The notes under the pieces are model-generated. The model made no database searches. It was not told the origin of the DNA and saw only the letters and a list, made by a program, of their open reading frames with translations. Below are positions 1-7,519 of a stretch of DNA of 29,403 nucleotides, one piece after another (the first letter of the stretch is position 1; every line of letters starts with the position of its first letter). A program made the position numbers and the translations under genes. Source of the stretch: Flemingiibacterium sp045635785 (GTDB lineage: Bacteria; Bacillota; Clostridia; Oscillospirales; CAG-272). The stretch is from positions 1 through 29,403 of the forward strand of contig JAZTWJ010000027.1 in assembly GCA_045635785.1 (NCBI GenBank). The letters run 5' to 3'.

Positions 1-1510
1 GCTGAATGTCATTGGATGCGCCTGTGGAAATATCGCCTAAGATCAGCTTTTCTGCCACACGGCCGCCAAGCAGTGTCACAAGCTCGTTTTCCATATCCGT
101 GCGCGACTGATAGGACTTATCCTCGGTCGGAAGCGAAAGCGTATAGCCGCCCGCTCTGCCCGCAGGAATGATGGAGATTTGATGCACCGGCATATCCGGC
201 TGCAAAAGCTTGGTAACAATGGCATGACCTGCCTCGTGGTATGCGGTCAGGCGTTTTTCCTTTTCGCTGACGATTTTGGACTTTTTCTGGGGTCCGACAA
301 TCACCTTGATGGACGCCTCCTCGATGTCGTTCATGCCGATCAGGCTCTTGCCCTTGCGTGCGGCAAGCAGTGCCGCCTCATTGAGCAGATTTGCAAGATC
401 CGCGCCGGTGAAGCCAACGGTCGTCTTTGCAACCGTTCTCAGGTCCACACTCTCCTCAAAGGGTTTGCCGTTCGCATGCACACGGAGAATGGCCTCGCGA
501 CCATTGATGTCGGGATAGTTTACGGTAATCTGACGGTCGAAGCGCCCGGGACGAAGTAGCGCCGGGTCCAAAATGTCGGGGCGGTTGGTCCCCGCCATCA
601 CGATCACGCCGTCGTTGCCGCCAAAGCCATCCATCTCAACCAAAAGCTGGTTCAAGGTCTGCTCACGCCCATCATGTCCGCCGCCGAGTCCCGCACCGCG
701 GTGACGTCCCACAGCGTCGATTTCGTCGATGAAAATGATGCTGGCGGGATTTTTCTTTGCGGTGTCAAACAGATCGCGCACACGGGATGCGCCCACACCG
801 ACATACATTTCCACGAAATCCGAACCGGATATCGAATAAAACGGAACACCCGCTTCACCGGCAACAGCCTTTGCAAGCAGAGTTTTACCCGTGCCGGGAG
901 GGCCCACAAGCAGTACACCGTGCGGAATATGCGCGCCGAGCTTTGAAAACTTCGCGGGATCCTTCAAAAATTCCACGACCTCCTGCAGCTCTGCCTTTTC
1001 CTCATCCGCGCCTGCCACATCCTTGAAAAGAACCTTCTTCTTTTCATCGGAGCCAAGCTTTGCACGCGCCTTGCCGAAGTTGGCGATCTTTCCGCCCTTT
1101 CCTCCGCCCACTTGATTGACGACGAAGAACCAGAATACAATAAACAGAACAATGACGATCGCATAAGGCATCAGACTCAGCCACCACGGGATCTCCACAG
1201 GTTCCGCGATGTTATAGAATTCGATCACACCGTCGCGGAACTGCTGCTCGATCGTGTCACCGAACTGCCACCAGAACAGATCCAGCGAGCGCAGTCCAAA
1301 GGTGACCACCTTGTCATCCTTGGTTATAATCGTCAGCTGATTGCTGCTGTCGATCTCGAATTCCTTGACTTGCTGCTCATAGAACAGCTTGTCAATGTCG
1401 CTGTAGCCGATGACCTCACCCGGCCGTCCGCCGAACAGCGTGGCAGTGGAAATCAGGATTACACCAATCAACACAATGTAGAAAATCAGGATCTTATAGT
1501 TTGATTTCAT
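1..1510 (-). CDS. ftsH: ATP-dependent zinc metalloprotease FtsH (3' end beyond window)
   Basis: Membrane-bound AAA+ protease that degrades misfolded membrane proteins and some regulators. The frame is open for 503 codons from ATG at 1510 to the left edge, so the C-terminus is missing because of the window limit. Visible in order: TM1 at about residues 6-25, an extracytoplasmic segment, TM2 at about 109-131, Walker A GPPGTGKT near 203-210, pore motif YVG, Walker B FIDEID, the arginine-finger region (LLRPGRFDR) and the zinc site HEAGH near residue 423. The start is set by a GAGGTAAG Shine-Dalgarno just upstream. It is the last visible gene of the tilS-hpt-ftsH series, an order conserved in Bacillus and many Clostridia. 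No missing catalytic residue was seen in the visible part. Confidence 0.97.
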   Translation of the reverse strand, partial: MKSNYKILIFYIVLIGVILISTATLFGGRPGEVIGYSDIDKLFYEQQVKEFEIDSSNQLTIITKDDKVVTFGLRSLDLFWWQFGDTIEQQFRDGVIEFYNIAEPVEIPWWLSLMPYAIVIVLFIVFWFFVVNQVGGGKGGKIANFGKARAKLGSDEKKKVLFKDVAGADEEKAELQEVVEFLKDPAKFSKLGAHIPHGVLLVGPPGTGKTLLAKAVAGEAGVPFYSISGSDFVEMYVGVGASRVRDLFDTAKKNPASIIFIDEIDAVGRHRGAGLGGGHDGREQTLNQLLVEMDGFGGNDGVIVMAGTNRPDILDPALLRPGRFDRQITVNYPDINGREAILRVHANGKPFEESVDLRTVAKTTVGFTGADLANLLNEAALLAARKGKSLIGMNDIEEASIKVIVGPQKKSKIVSEKEKRLTAYHEAGHAIVTKLLQPDMPVHQISIIPAGRAGGYTLSLPTEDKSYQSRTDMENELVTLLGGRVAEKLILGDISTGASNDIQ

Positions 1511-1559
1511 TGCTTACCTCATATTTATGGAATTTGCTTTTTCATTTATGATTTTGCCG

Positions 1560-2102
1560 CTATTTATTGTAAATTTCGGACTTCAGAATGCCTATGTAAG
1601 GCAGAGCACGATATTTTTCCGCGTAGTCAAGTCCGTATCCCACCACAAATTCGTCAGGGATGATCTTTCCCACATAATCGGGTGTAAAATCGACCTGTCT
1701 GCGATCGGGCTTGTCGAGCATCGTCGCAGCCTTGACGCTCCGCGCGCCCTTCAGCTTGAGATACTCCACCAAATAGGAGAGTGTTCTGCCGCTGTCAATA
1801 ATATCCTCCACGATCAGAATATCCGACTGTGCCAGATCGTCTCTGTGCAGATCGAGGATCAAATTGATGGTTCCGCTGGTCTCTGATCCGCTGCCGTAGG
1901 AGGAGACCTTCATAAAATCAATCTCCACAGGGATGCTGATCTTCTTCATGAGATCACCCATGAATACCACCGAGCCCTTGAGAATGCAAAGAAGCACCAG
2001 CTTCTTCCCTCTGTAATCCTCGCTCACCCTTGCGGCAATGCGTGTAACGATCTCGTCGATCTCCTGCTCGGAGATCAATATACTTTGTACTTCGTCGATC
2101 AT
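1560..2102 (-). CDS. hpt: hypoxanthine phosphoribosyltransferase
   Basis: Purine salvage enzyme that joins hypoxanthine or guanine to PRPP to give IMP or GMP. The 180-residue product is normal for the family. It shows the flexible-loop region FMKVSSYGSGSE, the PRPP-binding motif ILIVEDIIDSGRTL, LDKPDRR and the C-terminal VGYGLDYAEKYR. I chose the ATG at 2102 because the protein then begins MIDEVQSILISEQEI, matching family N-termini. An in-frame ATG at 2174 would add 24 unfamiliar residues encoded by the structured leader. The best Shine-Dalgarno (AAAGGAAG, 2130-2137) lies 27 nt upstream, separated from the start by a small hairpin (see the leader feature). A four-codon mini-frame (ATG at 2113) ends in a TGA overlapping this start. 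Neighbours tilS and ftsH match the conserved order. Confidence 0.95.
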   Translation of the reverse strand: MIDEVQSILISEQEIDEIVTRIAARVSEDYRGKKLVLLCILKGSVVFMGDLMKKISIPVEIDFMKVSSYGSGSETSGTINLILDLHRDDLAQSDILIVEDIIDSGRTLSYLVEYLKLKGARSVKAATMLDKPDRRQVDFTPDYVGKIIPDEFVVGYGLDYAEKYRALPYIGILKSEIYNK

Positions 2103-2170
2103 ATGGGAACCATGACTCGCGCGGCAAGTCTTCCTTTCTGTGGATTTGCGGACAGTACACATCCGCAAGA
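2103..2170 (-). promoter_or_regulatory. structured hpt leader: hairpin, Shine-Dalgarno, triloop hairpin, start
   Basis: Reading on the minus strand there is a 7-bp hairpin with a 9-nt loop (arms 2162-2168 and 2146-2152). It is followed by AAAGGAAG (2130-2137), a 6-bp stem with a 3-nt loop (2115-2129, one G-U pair), then CATGGTTCCCAT before the start at 2102. Folding out the second hairpin brings the SD to about 12 nt from the ATG. The block 2109-2141 is 29/33 identical to 10345-10377 in front of an unrelated gene, and all four differences are transitions. Its function is inferred only. Confidence 0.55.
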
Positions 2171-2190
2171 GCATGCCTGAAAATGGTTTT

Positions 2191-2228
2191 CAAACCACTC
2201 TTTAATTATCAAACCACTCTTTAATTAT
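2191..2228. repeat. 19-bp tandem duplication at the 3' end of tilS
   Basis: Two perfect head-to-tail copies of a 19-bp unit (2191-2209 and 2210-2228, beginning CAAACCACTC on the plus strand). The right-hand copy contains the tilS stop codon (2221-2223) and the last tilS bases; the left-hand copy is in the tilS-hpt gap. It looks like a simple recent duplication or a slippage product. Confidence 0.85.
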
Positions 2229-3621
2229 AATAATATCCGATGGTCAGATCGTTCACATCTGCCCGAATGCGATCTGCCGTTTGAAAGCCCGGCACAAACA
2301 AAATGCCGCCGTCATCGCAAATGACGGGCAATCTCTGCCGCTCCGATCTTGTCAAATGGCGATCGGTATAAAGCTTTTTCAATTTGCGTGTCATACCGCC
2401 GTAAACATAGGCGTCGCCGTCACGCTTTGAGCGAGCATAAAGCATATACTCTATTTTATCAGAATTTACCAACGTGTATATTGCGAATTTGTAAATATTT
2501 ATGAGGTATTCGTTATCTTTTTCAAAAGTGCCGTCGGAAGCATCATTTTTGGCTACCAAAATCGCAAAATCGGGGGATTCGAAGCGGTTGATTCCCATAT
2601 GCAGAGGATATTCGAAGCAAAAAGACTCCGCTTTTCCGCGGGCAAAATGCAGCGTGCCGCCTTCGATAAAGGCGCGCACACCGTCGGGCAGAGACACCGC
2701 CGCCTGTTCCTCGGCTGTTTTTGCAAGAGCAAGCAACGCCTTCACATGCACCGTTTCCGGCATCTGCGGCGAAAGCTCCCCATACATGCGTTTCAGCACA
2801 CGGGATGCCAGCGACTCGTGCAGGGATGACAACGCCTTGGCGTCAATAGTGCCGTTATCGCATAGCTGTGAAAAGGCGGCATCCGCCTGCGCTTCTAAAT
2901 AATCGCTATCCGCGCGCAGACTTTCGCTCATCCGCAAAATGGCATCTGTGACCGAAGGATTCAGCTTACGCATCGCAGGCATAAGCTCGGCGCGGACAAA
3001 ATTGCGGGTATATACGGTTTGCGCGTTGGTGCTGTCAAACACATAGTGTATGCCATTTTCGGCGCAATATCCGAGGACCTCGCTTTTTGTAAACGGCAGC
3101 AGCGGACGAATGATCGGGATGTCCGCGTGCATCCGCACGGGCGGAATGCCGCAAAGCCCACCGATGCCGCTTCCTCTTGCCAGATGATGCAGTACCGTTT
3201 CCGCATGATCGTCCGCGTTATGGGCAGTAACAATGCAGCTAAGCTCTGCATCCGATCGCACCGCATCCACAAAGGCTTCGTATCGAAAGGCGCGTGCCGT
3301 TTCCTCAATGCCCATCCCCTTTTGCTTTGCCAGCATGGGAATATCCGCATACACCGGAAGGAACGCCACGCCAAGCGACTCGCAGGTGCGGGCACAGAAT
3401 GCCGCATCCGCATCCGCTTCCTCGCCGCGAATGCCGTGGTGTACATGCAAAGCCTTCAGGGCAATGCCCCGCTTGTCGCAATACTCTGCAAGCAGATGGA
3501 GCAGCGCGGAGGAATCCGCGCCGCCCGAATAACCGATCAGAATGCCGCGCGTATCCGGTGGCAGATATGCCCCAAGCGCCGCTTCAAATGCGTCTTTGAA
3601 TCTTTTTGAAATGGATTTCAT
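2221..3621 (-). CDS. tilS: tRNA(Ile)-lysidine synthase TilS
   Basis: ATP-dependent enzyme that converts C34 of tRNA-Ile(CAU) to lysidine so that it reads AUA. The 466-residue protein has the N-type ATP-pyrophosphatase P-loop SGGADS (residues 32-37), HVHHGIRGEEAD, TAHNADDHAET and the conserved DSTNAQTVYTRNFVR segment. It also has the C-terminal lysidine-synthase domain (RLPVICDDGGILFVPGF near the end). It lies 18 nt after dnaB. A small inverted repeat (AAGGC-GA-GCCTT) followed by GACGGGAG immediately precedes the ATG, so the Shine-Dalgarno is either the weakly spaced GGGAG or the AAGG of the hairpin. The stop codon lies in a tandem duplication. Confidence 0.95.
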   Translation of the reverse strand: MKSISKRFKDAFEAALGAYLPPDTRGILIGYSGGADSSALLHLLAEYCDKRGIALKALHVHHGIRGEEADADAAFCARTCESLGVAFLPVYADIPMLAKQKGMGIEETARAFRYEAFVDAVRSDAELSCIVTAHNADDHAETVLHHLARGSGIGGLCGIPPVRMHADIPIIRPLLPFTKSEVLGYCAENGIHYVFDSTNAQTVYTRNFVRAELMPAMRKLNPSVTDAILRMSESLRADSDYLEAQADAAFSQLCDNGTIDAKALSSLHESLASRVLKRMYGELSPQMPETVHVKALLALAKTAEEQAAVSLPDGVRAFIEGGTLHFARGKAESFCFEYPLHMGINRFESPDFAILVAKNDASDGTFEKDNEYLINIYKFAIYTLVNSDKIEYMLYARSKRDGDAYVYGGMTRKLKKLYTDRHLTRSERQRLPVICDDGGILFVPGFQTADRIRADVNDLTIGYYYN

Positions 3622-3639
3622 CTCCCGTCAAGGCTCGCC

Positions 3640-4980
3640 TTACATGGGCGCGCCGCCTGCTTCCTCGGGCGCCATGGAAGTAAATTTCGTATACTGTCCA
3701 AACCATCCCATCGTAACCTTTCCCGTGGAGCCGTGACGGTTTTTTGCAATAATGACATCCGCCACATTCTGCTTTTCGGGATCGGTATTGTAGTAGTCGC
3801 GGGACAGGAACATGATAACGTCCGCATCCTGCTCGATCGCACCCGAGTCACGCAGGTCGGACAGCATGGGGGTCTTGTCGTTTCGCGATTCGGGGCTTCG
3901 CGAAAGCTGTGCACAGCAGATGATCGGGATCTGCAATTCTTTTGCAAGGATCTTCAGATTTCTCGAAATATCCGCCACCTCCTGCACACGGTTGTCGATC
4001 TTTCGATCGCATTGCATGAGCTGAAGATAGTCCACGACCACAAGTCCCAGATTTTTCACACGGCGGAGCTTCGCCTTCATGGCGGTCGCCGTAATGCCCG
4101 TGGTGTCGTCGATGTAAATATCACATTCGGATAGCTCTGCCGATGCGTGTGCCAGCTTATCCCAATCCGCATCGGAAAGCTCGCCCGAGCGAATGTTATG
4201 GGAGTCCACCAACGCTTCGCTGGAGAGCATACGGGAAACAAGCTGCTCCGCCGACATTTCCAGCGAAAATACGCAGACGGATTTTTTGGTGTGTTTTGCC
4301 ACATTGGTGGCGATATTCAGCGTAAAGGATGTTTTTCCCACGCCGGGACGTGCGCCGACGATGATGAAGTCGCTTTTTCCCATTCCGACCAGCACATTGT
4401 CAAGATCGCCAAATCCCGTGGGCGTTCCCATGATCTCCGCGCGATTGGTCTGCAAAAGATGCAGATGCTCATAGGTTGAAACCAGCACATCGCGGATATG
4501 CAAAAATCCCTTTTGGGCATTGCCCGCCGCAATATCAAAAATCTTCTGTTCCGCGCTGCCGATGATATGGACCACATCATCCTCCGCCGAATAGGCAGAT
4601 TCGCTGATCTCCTCGGAAGCAGAAATGAGACTGCGAAGCAGGCTCTTGTCCTTGACGATCTTCGCATAATCCTCCACATTGCGGTGCGAAGGGACCACTT
4701 CGGCGATCAGCTTTATGTAGCTTTTGCTGTTCGCCTCATCGTAGACGCCGCGCTTGACCATGGTATCAATGAGCGTCACCACGTCGATATCCCGATTCTG
4801 CAGATACATATCCTGCATGGCGAGATAGATCTCCCTATGGTGATCATAGTAGAAATCCTCGCTCTTCAGTATGCCCGCAATCACGTTAAAGCATTCGGGG
4901 TCGATCAGAATGGAACCGAGAACCGACTGCTCTGCCTCCAGCGAGGCTGGGAGCTTTCTGTTAAAATCGTTTTCTGCCAT
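3640..4980 (-). CDS. dnaB: replicative DNA helicase DnaB
   Basis: Hexameric 5'-3' helicase that unwinds DNA at the replication fork (called DnaC in B. subtilis). The 446-residue protein has the N-terminal helical domain (residues 1-150, beginning with the typical LPASLEAEQSVLGS). The RecA-like ATPase has Walker A GARPGVGKTSF near residue 210 and Walker B VVVDYLQLM. The C-terminal segment SDLRDSGAIEQDADVIMFL followed by a late IIAKNRHG is typical. No intein or insertion is present. The start is two nt after the rplI stop with only a weak Shine-Dalgarno, so translational coupling to rplI is likely. The rplI-dnaB pair is a conserved Firmicutes arrangement. Confidence 0.97.
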   Translation of the reverse strand: MAENDFNRKLPASLEAEQSVLGSILIDPECFNVIAGILKSEDFYYDHHREIYLAMQDMYLQNRDIDVVTLIDTMVKRGVYDEANSKSYIKLIAEVVPSHRNVEDYAKIVKDKSLLRSLISASEEISESAYSAEDDVVHIIGSAEQKIFDIAAGNAQKGFLHIRDVLVSTYEHLHLLQTNRAEIMGTPTGFGDLDNVLVGMGKSDFIIVGARPGVGKTSFTLNIATNVAKHTKKSVCVFSLEMSAEQLVSRMLSSEALVDSHNIRSGELSDADWDKLAHASAELSECDIYIDDTTGITATAMKAKLRRVKNLGLVVVDYLQLMQCDRKIDNRVQEVADISRNLKILAKELQIPIICCAQLSRSPESRNDKTPMLSDLRDSGAIEQDADVIMFLSRDYYNTDPEKQNVADVIIAKNRHGSTGKVTMGWFGQYTKFTSMAPEEAGGAPM

Positions 4981-4982
4981 AA

Positions 4983-5432
4983 TTACTTTGCTTCGGTAAT
5001 GAGCACGTTGATCGTGCCCATAACAGCGGTGTGAAGCTTCACGTTCACCTGATGCTTGCCGAAGGTTTTGAGCGAATCGTCAAGCTGGATTTTGCGCTTA
5101 TCGACAGTAATATCAAACTGCGAAGCAAGGCCTTCGGAAATATCCTTGGTTGTGATGGAGCCGTACAGTCTGCCATCCACGCCCGACTTGCAGGAGAATT
5201 TTACCTCCACTGTCTCAAGGCGAGCAGCAGTATCCTTTGCGTTCTGCAGTTCAACCTCTTTTTTATGCTGTTCGGATGCCTCGCGGCCCTTGATTTCGTT
5301 CATTGCCTTGCTGTCAGCGATGATCGCAAGTCCCTTGGGGATCAGAAAGTTGCGCGCATATCCGTCGGAAACCTCCACCAGCTGTCCCTTTTTGGCCTGT
5401 GCCTTTACATCCTGTGTGAGTACTACCTTCAT
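4983..5432 (-). CDS. rplI: 50S ribosomal protein L9
   Basis: Large-subunit protein that binds 23S rRNA and restrains frameshifting. The 149-residue length is typical. The N-terminal domain MKVVLTQDVKAQAKKGQLVEVSDGYARNFLIPKG-like signature is present, followed by the long connecting helix (about residues 42-75, E/K/A rich) and the C-terminal domain with GRLYGSITTKDI. An AAAAAGGAG Shine-Dalgarno sits 7-8 nt before the ATG. It lies between gdpP and dnaB, as in B. subtilis. Confidence 0.97.
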   Translation of the reverse strand: MKVVLTQDVKAQAKKGQLVEVSDGYARNFLIPKGLAIIADSKAMNEIKGREASEQHKKEVELQNAKDTAARLETVEVKFSCKSGVDGRLYGSITTKDISEGLASQFDITVDKRKIQLDDSLKTFGKHQVNVKLHTAVMGTINVLITEAK

Positions 5433-5475
5433 TGTTTTATCTCCTTTTTGATGGTTGTATACCGTTTTTTAGCGG

Positions 5476-5763
5476 TCATTCCCGCTTCATATAATCGTCG
5501 ATCGCCGTCTTCAGACTAGTCAGCGCCGCCGTCATGGAAACATCCTTCATAAACGCACCCGCCGCCTCAAAATAGCCGCCGCCGCCGATCTTTTCCAAAA
5601 TCAGCTGTACATTGACATTGCCCGCGGAACGGGCGGAAATATGCACACTGCCGTCGATCTGTACCAGCGCAAAGCTCGCCATGACACCCGAAACGGAAAG
5701 CAGTTTATCCGCCGCCTTTGCCGCCGCAACGCGATCTGACGGCTCGCCGTCGGAATCGCTCAT
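5476..5763 (-). CDS. detached DHHA1 domain of GdpP (C-terminal fragment)
   Basis: This 95-codon frame begins with ATG directly after the TAG that ends the preceding gdpP frame and is in the same reading frame. Its sequence is the DHHA1 substrate-binding domain that normally finishes GdpP: KAADKLLSVSGVMASFAL, ISARSAGNVNVQLILEKIGGGG and a final helix. There is no Shine-Dalgarno before its ATG; the upstream bases are CAGATCTTCCCCATT. Production would therefore need stop-start reinitiation or TAG readthrough. The expected GGGGH motif reads GGGGY (CAY to TAT would be a single transition). It is either a separately translated subunit or the downstream part of a gene undergoing decay. Confidence 0.8.
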   Translation of the reverse strand: MSDSDGEPSDRVAAAKAADKLLSVSGVMASFALVQIDGSVHISARSAGNVNVQLILEKIGGGGYFEAAGAFMKDVSMTAALTSLKTAIDDYMKRE

Positions 5764-7512
5764 CTAAATGGGGAAGATCTGACTGTAAATGACAACGTTC
5801 ATCGAGAATTTTGCCTCGCGCATATAGTCTTCGATGTCCGATTTGAAGAACAGCTGAACCTCCGACGGGCTTGCTCCCTCGCTACGCAGATAAAGCGCCG
5901 CACTGAAGGTCCGCACGCCGGTATTGCGTGAAAATTGCTTGGTGTCGAGCAGCATGCCCGCATACAGCACGTCGGCTTCTTCTCGGTGAAGATCGCCCAT
6001 CGCCAGCGCCTGCTCCAGCATTTCCGATACCAGCTCGCAGGCAGAGGATGCCGACGGCTCGATATAATTGATCGCAAGCTCTCTCTTGAGATCGCCGATC
6101 TTGCGATGATGGTCGATCACAGCGATCTTGCTTACATTTGCCGCAATATCGGGGGCGGCGAATTGCTCGGGATTGTTAACATCCACAATAACGAGCAGCG
6201 TTTCGGAGGTGATCATATCCTGCCCCGTGATGGGATTCACAAAAACGTCCGCGTATTCGGGCAATGCCGAAATGCGCGCCATTGCCGGCTTGATGTTTTC
6301 GTCGTTTTTGTCGATCACAATATTTGCCTTGATGCCGCAGAACATTGCCATTCGCGCGATGCCCACGCAGGCGCCGAAGGAGTCAAAATCGGGACTGCGG
6401 TGTCCCATGATCAGCACATTGCTGGATGTCGCCATGGTCAGCGAAAGTTGGTTGGCGATCACGCGGGCGCGAACCTTGGTACGCTTTTGCACCGTCTTGG
6501 TGCGTCCGCCATAAAATTCGGTGTTGTGTGCATTTTTGACCACCACCTGGTCGCCGCCGCGCTGCAATGCCAGATCCAGCGAAGCATGTGCATCCTTATC
6601 CCGATCCGCCAGCGATCCGCTCATGCGCGAGATACCCATGGAAACCGTAACCGGCATGCTTCCCTCGCCGATACGCACCTCGCGGATGCGATCAAGCACG
6701 TCGAATTTCGATGCGATGAACGAATCGAGATGGCGCGCTTCAAAGAGGAAGATGAACTTATCCCGTTCGTATTCCTTGAGAATACCGCCCACCGAATCCG
6801 CCCACTGTTTGAGGATCTCCTCAACCTTGGAGGATGCGGAACGGTATTTTTCCTGGACAAACTGCATCAGCTCATCCAAATTGTCGATCATGACATATGC
6901 GATGATGGTTTCCTCGTCCGCCAGACGCTTTGCAAGACCGCGCAGCTCTGTGCATTCGTTCCAAAGCGTGATGATATATGTTTTGCCCTGCGAAACGATG
7001 GGATATCCCTTGATGCGAAAGACGCGATCATATGCCGTCGCCTCCACACCGTTTACTGCCGCCGTTTGATCATCAGATGCATTTGTGTCGGCAAGAATAC
7101 GGTCAATGGTTACATCAACGATATTGTCAATGTATTTGGAATAGAGCACCTCTCTGGAATTGGAAATCTCGGTAAACGCGTTGTTGTACCATATAATTCT
7201 TCCGGATTCATCGCAAATGATAATCGGAAGATAGAGCTTCACAATGAAATCCAGCGTAATATTTCCGAGAATGGGAGAGATGGATTCATCGTCGGGAGCG
7301 ATGGAGCGGAAGCTGAAAAAGCTGTAAAGCTTCAGCACAAAAAATTCCGCAAGCAAAAAGCATACGATGATGAGGCCTCCCACCGCCAGCTCATTCAGCT
7401 CCGAAAAGCTGACAATTACCGCATACAGTACAAAGAACAGTACCGCCGGTAAAGCGGTCAGAAGTGCGTGGCTTGATAAAGACCGCATATTCGATTGACG
7501 CTTAAATTTCAA
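5764..7512 (-). CDS. gdpP: GdpP-type c-di-AMP phosphodiesterase, truncated before DHHA1
   Basis: GdpP (YybT) hydrolyses the second messenger c-di-AMP to pApA. This 582-residue frame has two N-terminal membrane helices (about residues 14-36 and 41-65) and a PAS-like domain (KLYLPIIICDESGRIIWYNN, about 112-135). A degenerate GGDEF domain follows (ERDKF instead of GGDEF, then VSMGISR), then the DHH domain with GHRSPDFDSFGA, VIVDVNN, VIDHHR and SASSACELV. It ends at TAG (5764-5766), immediately followed by ATG and the missing DHHA1 domain in frame. Without the TAG the protein would be about 677 residues, close to the roughly 660 of B. subtilis GdpP. It begins 7 nt after yybS; the SD is AAAGGA, somewhat far at about 16 nt. 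The order yybS-gdpP-rplI-dnaB is conserved. Confidence 0.92.
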   Translation of the reverse strand: MKFKRQSNMRSLSSHALLTALPAVLFFVLYAVIVSFSELNELAVGGLIIVCFLLAEFFVLKLYSFFSFRSIAPDDESISPILGNITLDFIVKLYLPIIICDESGRIIWYNNAFTEISNSREVLYSKYIDNIVDVTIDRILADTNASDDQTAAVNGVEATAYDRVFRIKGYPIVSQGKTYIITLWNECTELRGLAKRLADEETIIAYVMIDNLDELMQFVQEKYRSASSKVEEILKQWADSVGGILKEYERDKFIFLFEARHLDSFIASKFDVLDRIREVRIGEGSMPVTVSMGISRMSGSLADRDKDAHASLDLALQRGGDQVVVKNAHNTEFYGGRTKTVQKRTKVRARVIANQLSLTMATSSNVLIMGHRSPDFDSFGACVGIARMAMFCGIKANIVIDKNDENIKPAMARISALPEYADVFVNPITGQDMITSETLLVIVDVNNPEQFAAPDIAANVSKIAVIDHHRKIGDLKRELAINYIEPSASSACELVSEMLEQALAMGDLHREEADVLYAGMLLDTKQFSRNTGVRTFSAALYLRSEGASPSEVQLFFKSDIEDYMREAKFSMNVVIYSQIFPI

Positions 7513-7519
7513 GTCGAAA

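Noticed and set aside
5764..5766. TAG in gdpP as a recoded sense codon (pyrrolysine or Gln)
   Set aside because: TAG also ends the amylase gene at a natural C-terminus (20350-20352) and no other gene in the window shows internal TAG codons. A genome-wide reassignment is not supported; a nonsense change or a split gene is simpler.
5935..7452. A 505-codon open frame on the plus strand opposite gdpP
   Set aside because: It is antisense to a well-supported gene with PAS and DHH motifs. Its translation is rich in His, Arg, Cys and Ile without recognisable domains and it has no Shine-Dalgarno. It is a by-product of the codon bias on the coding strand.
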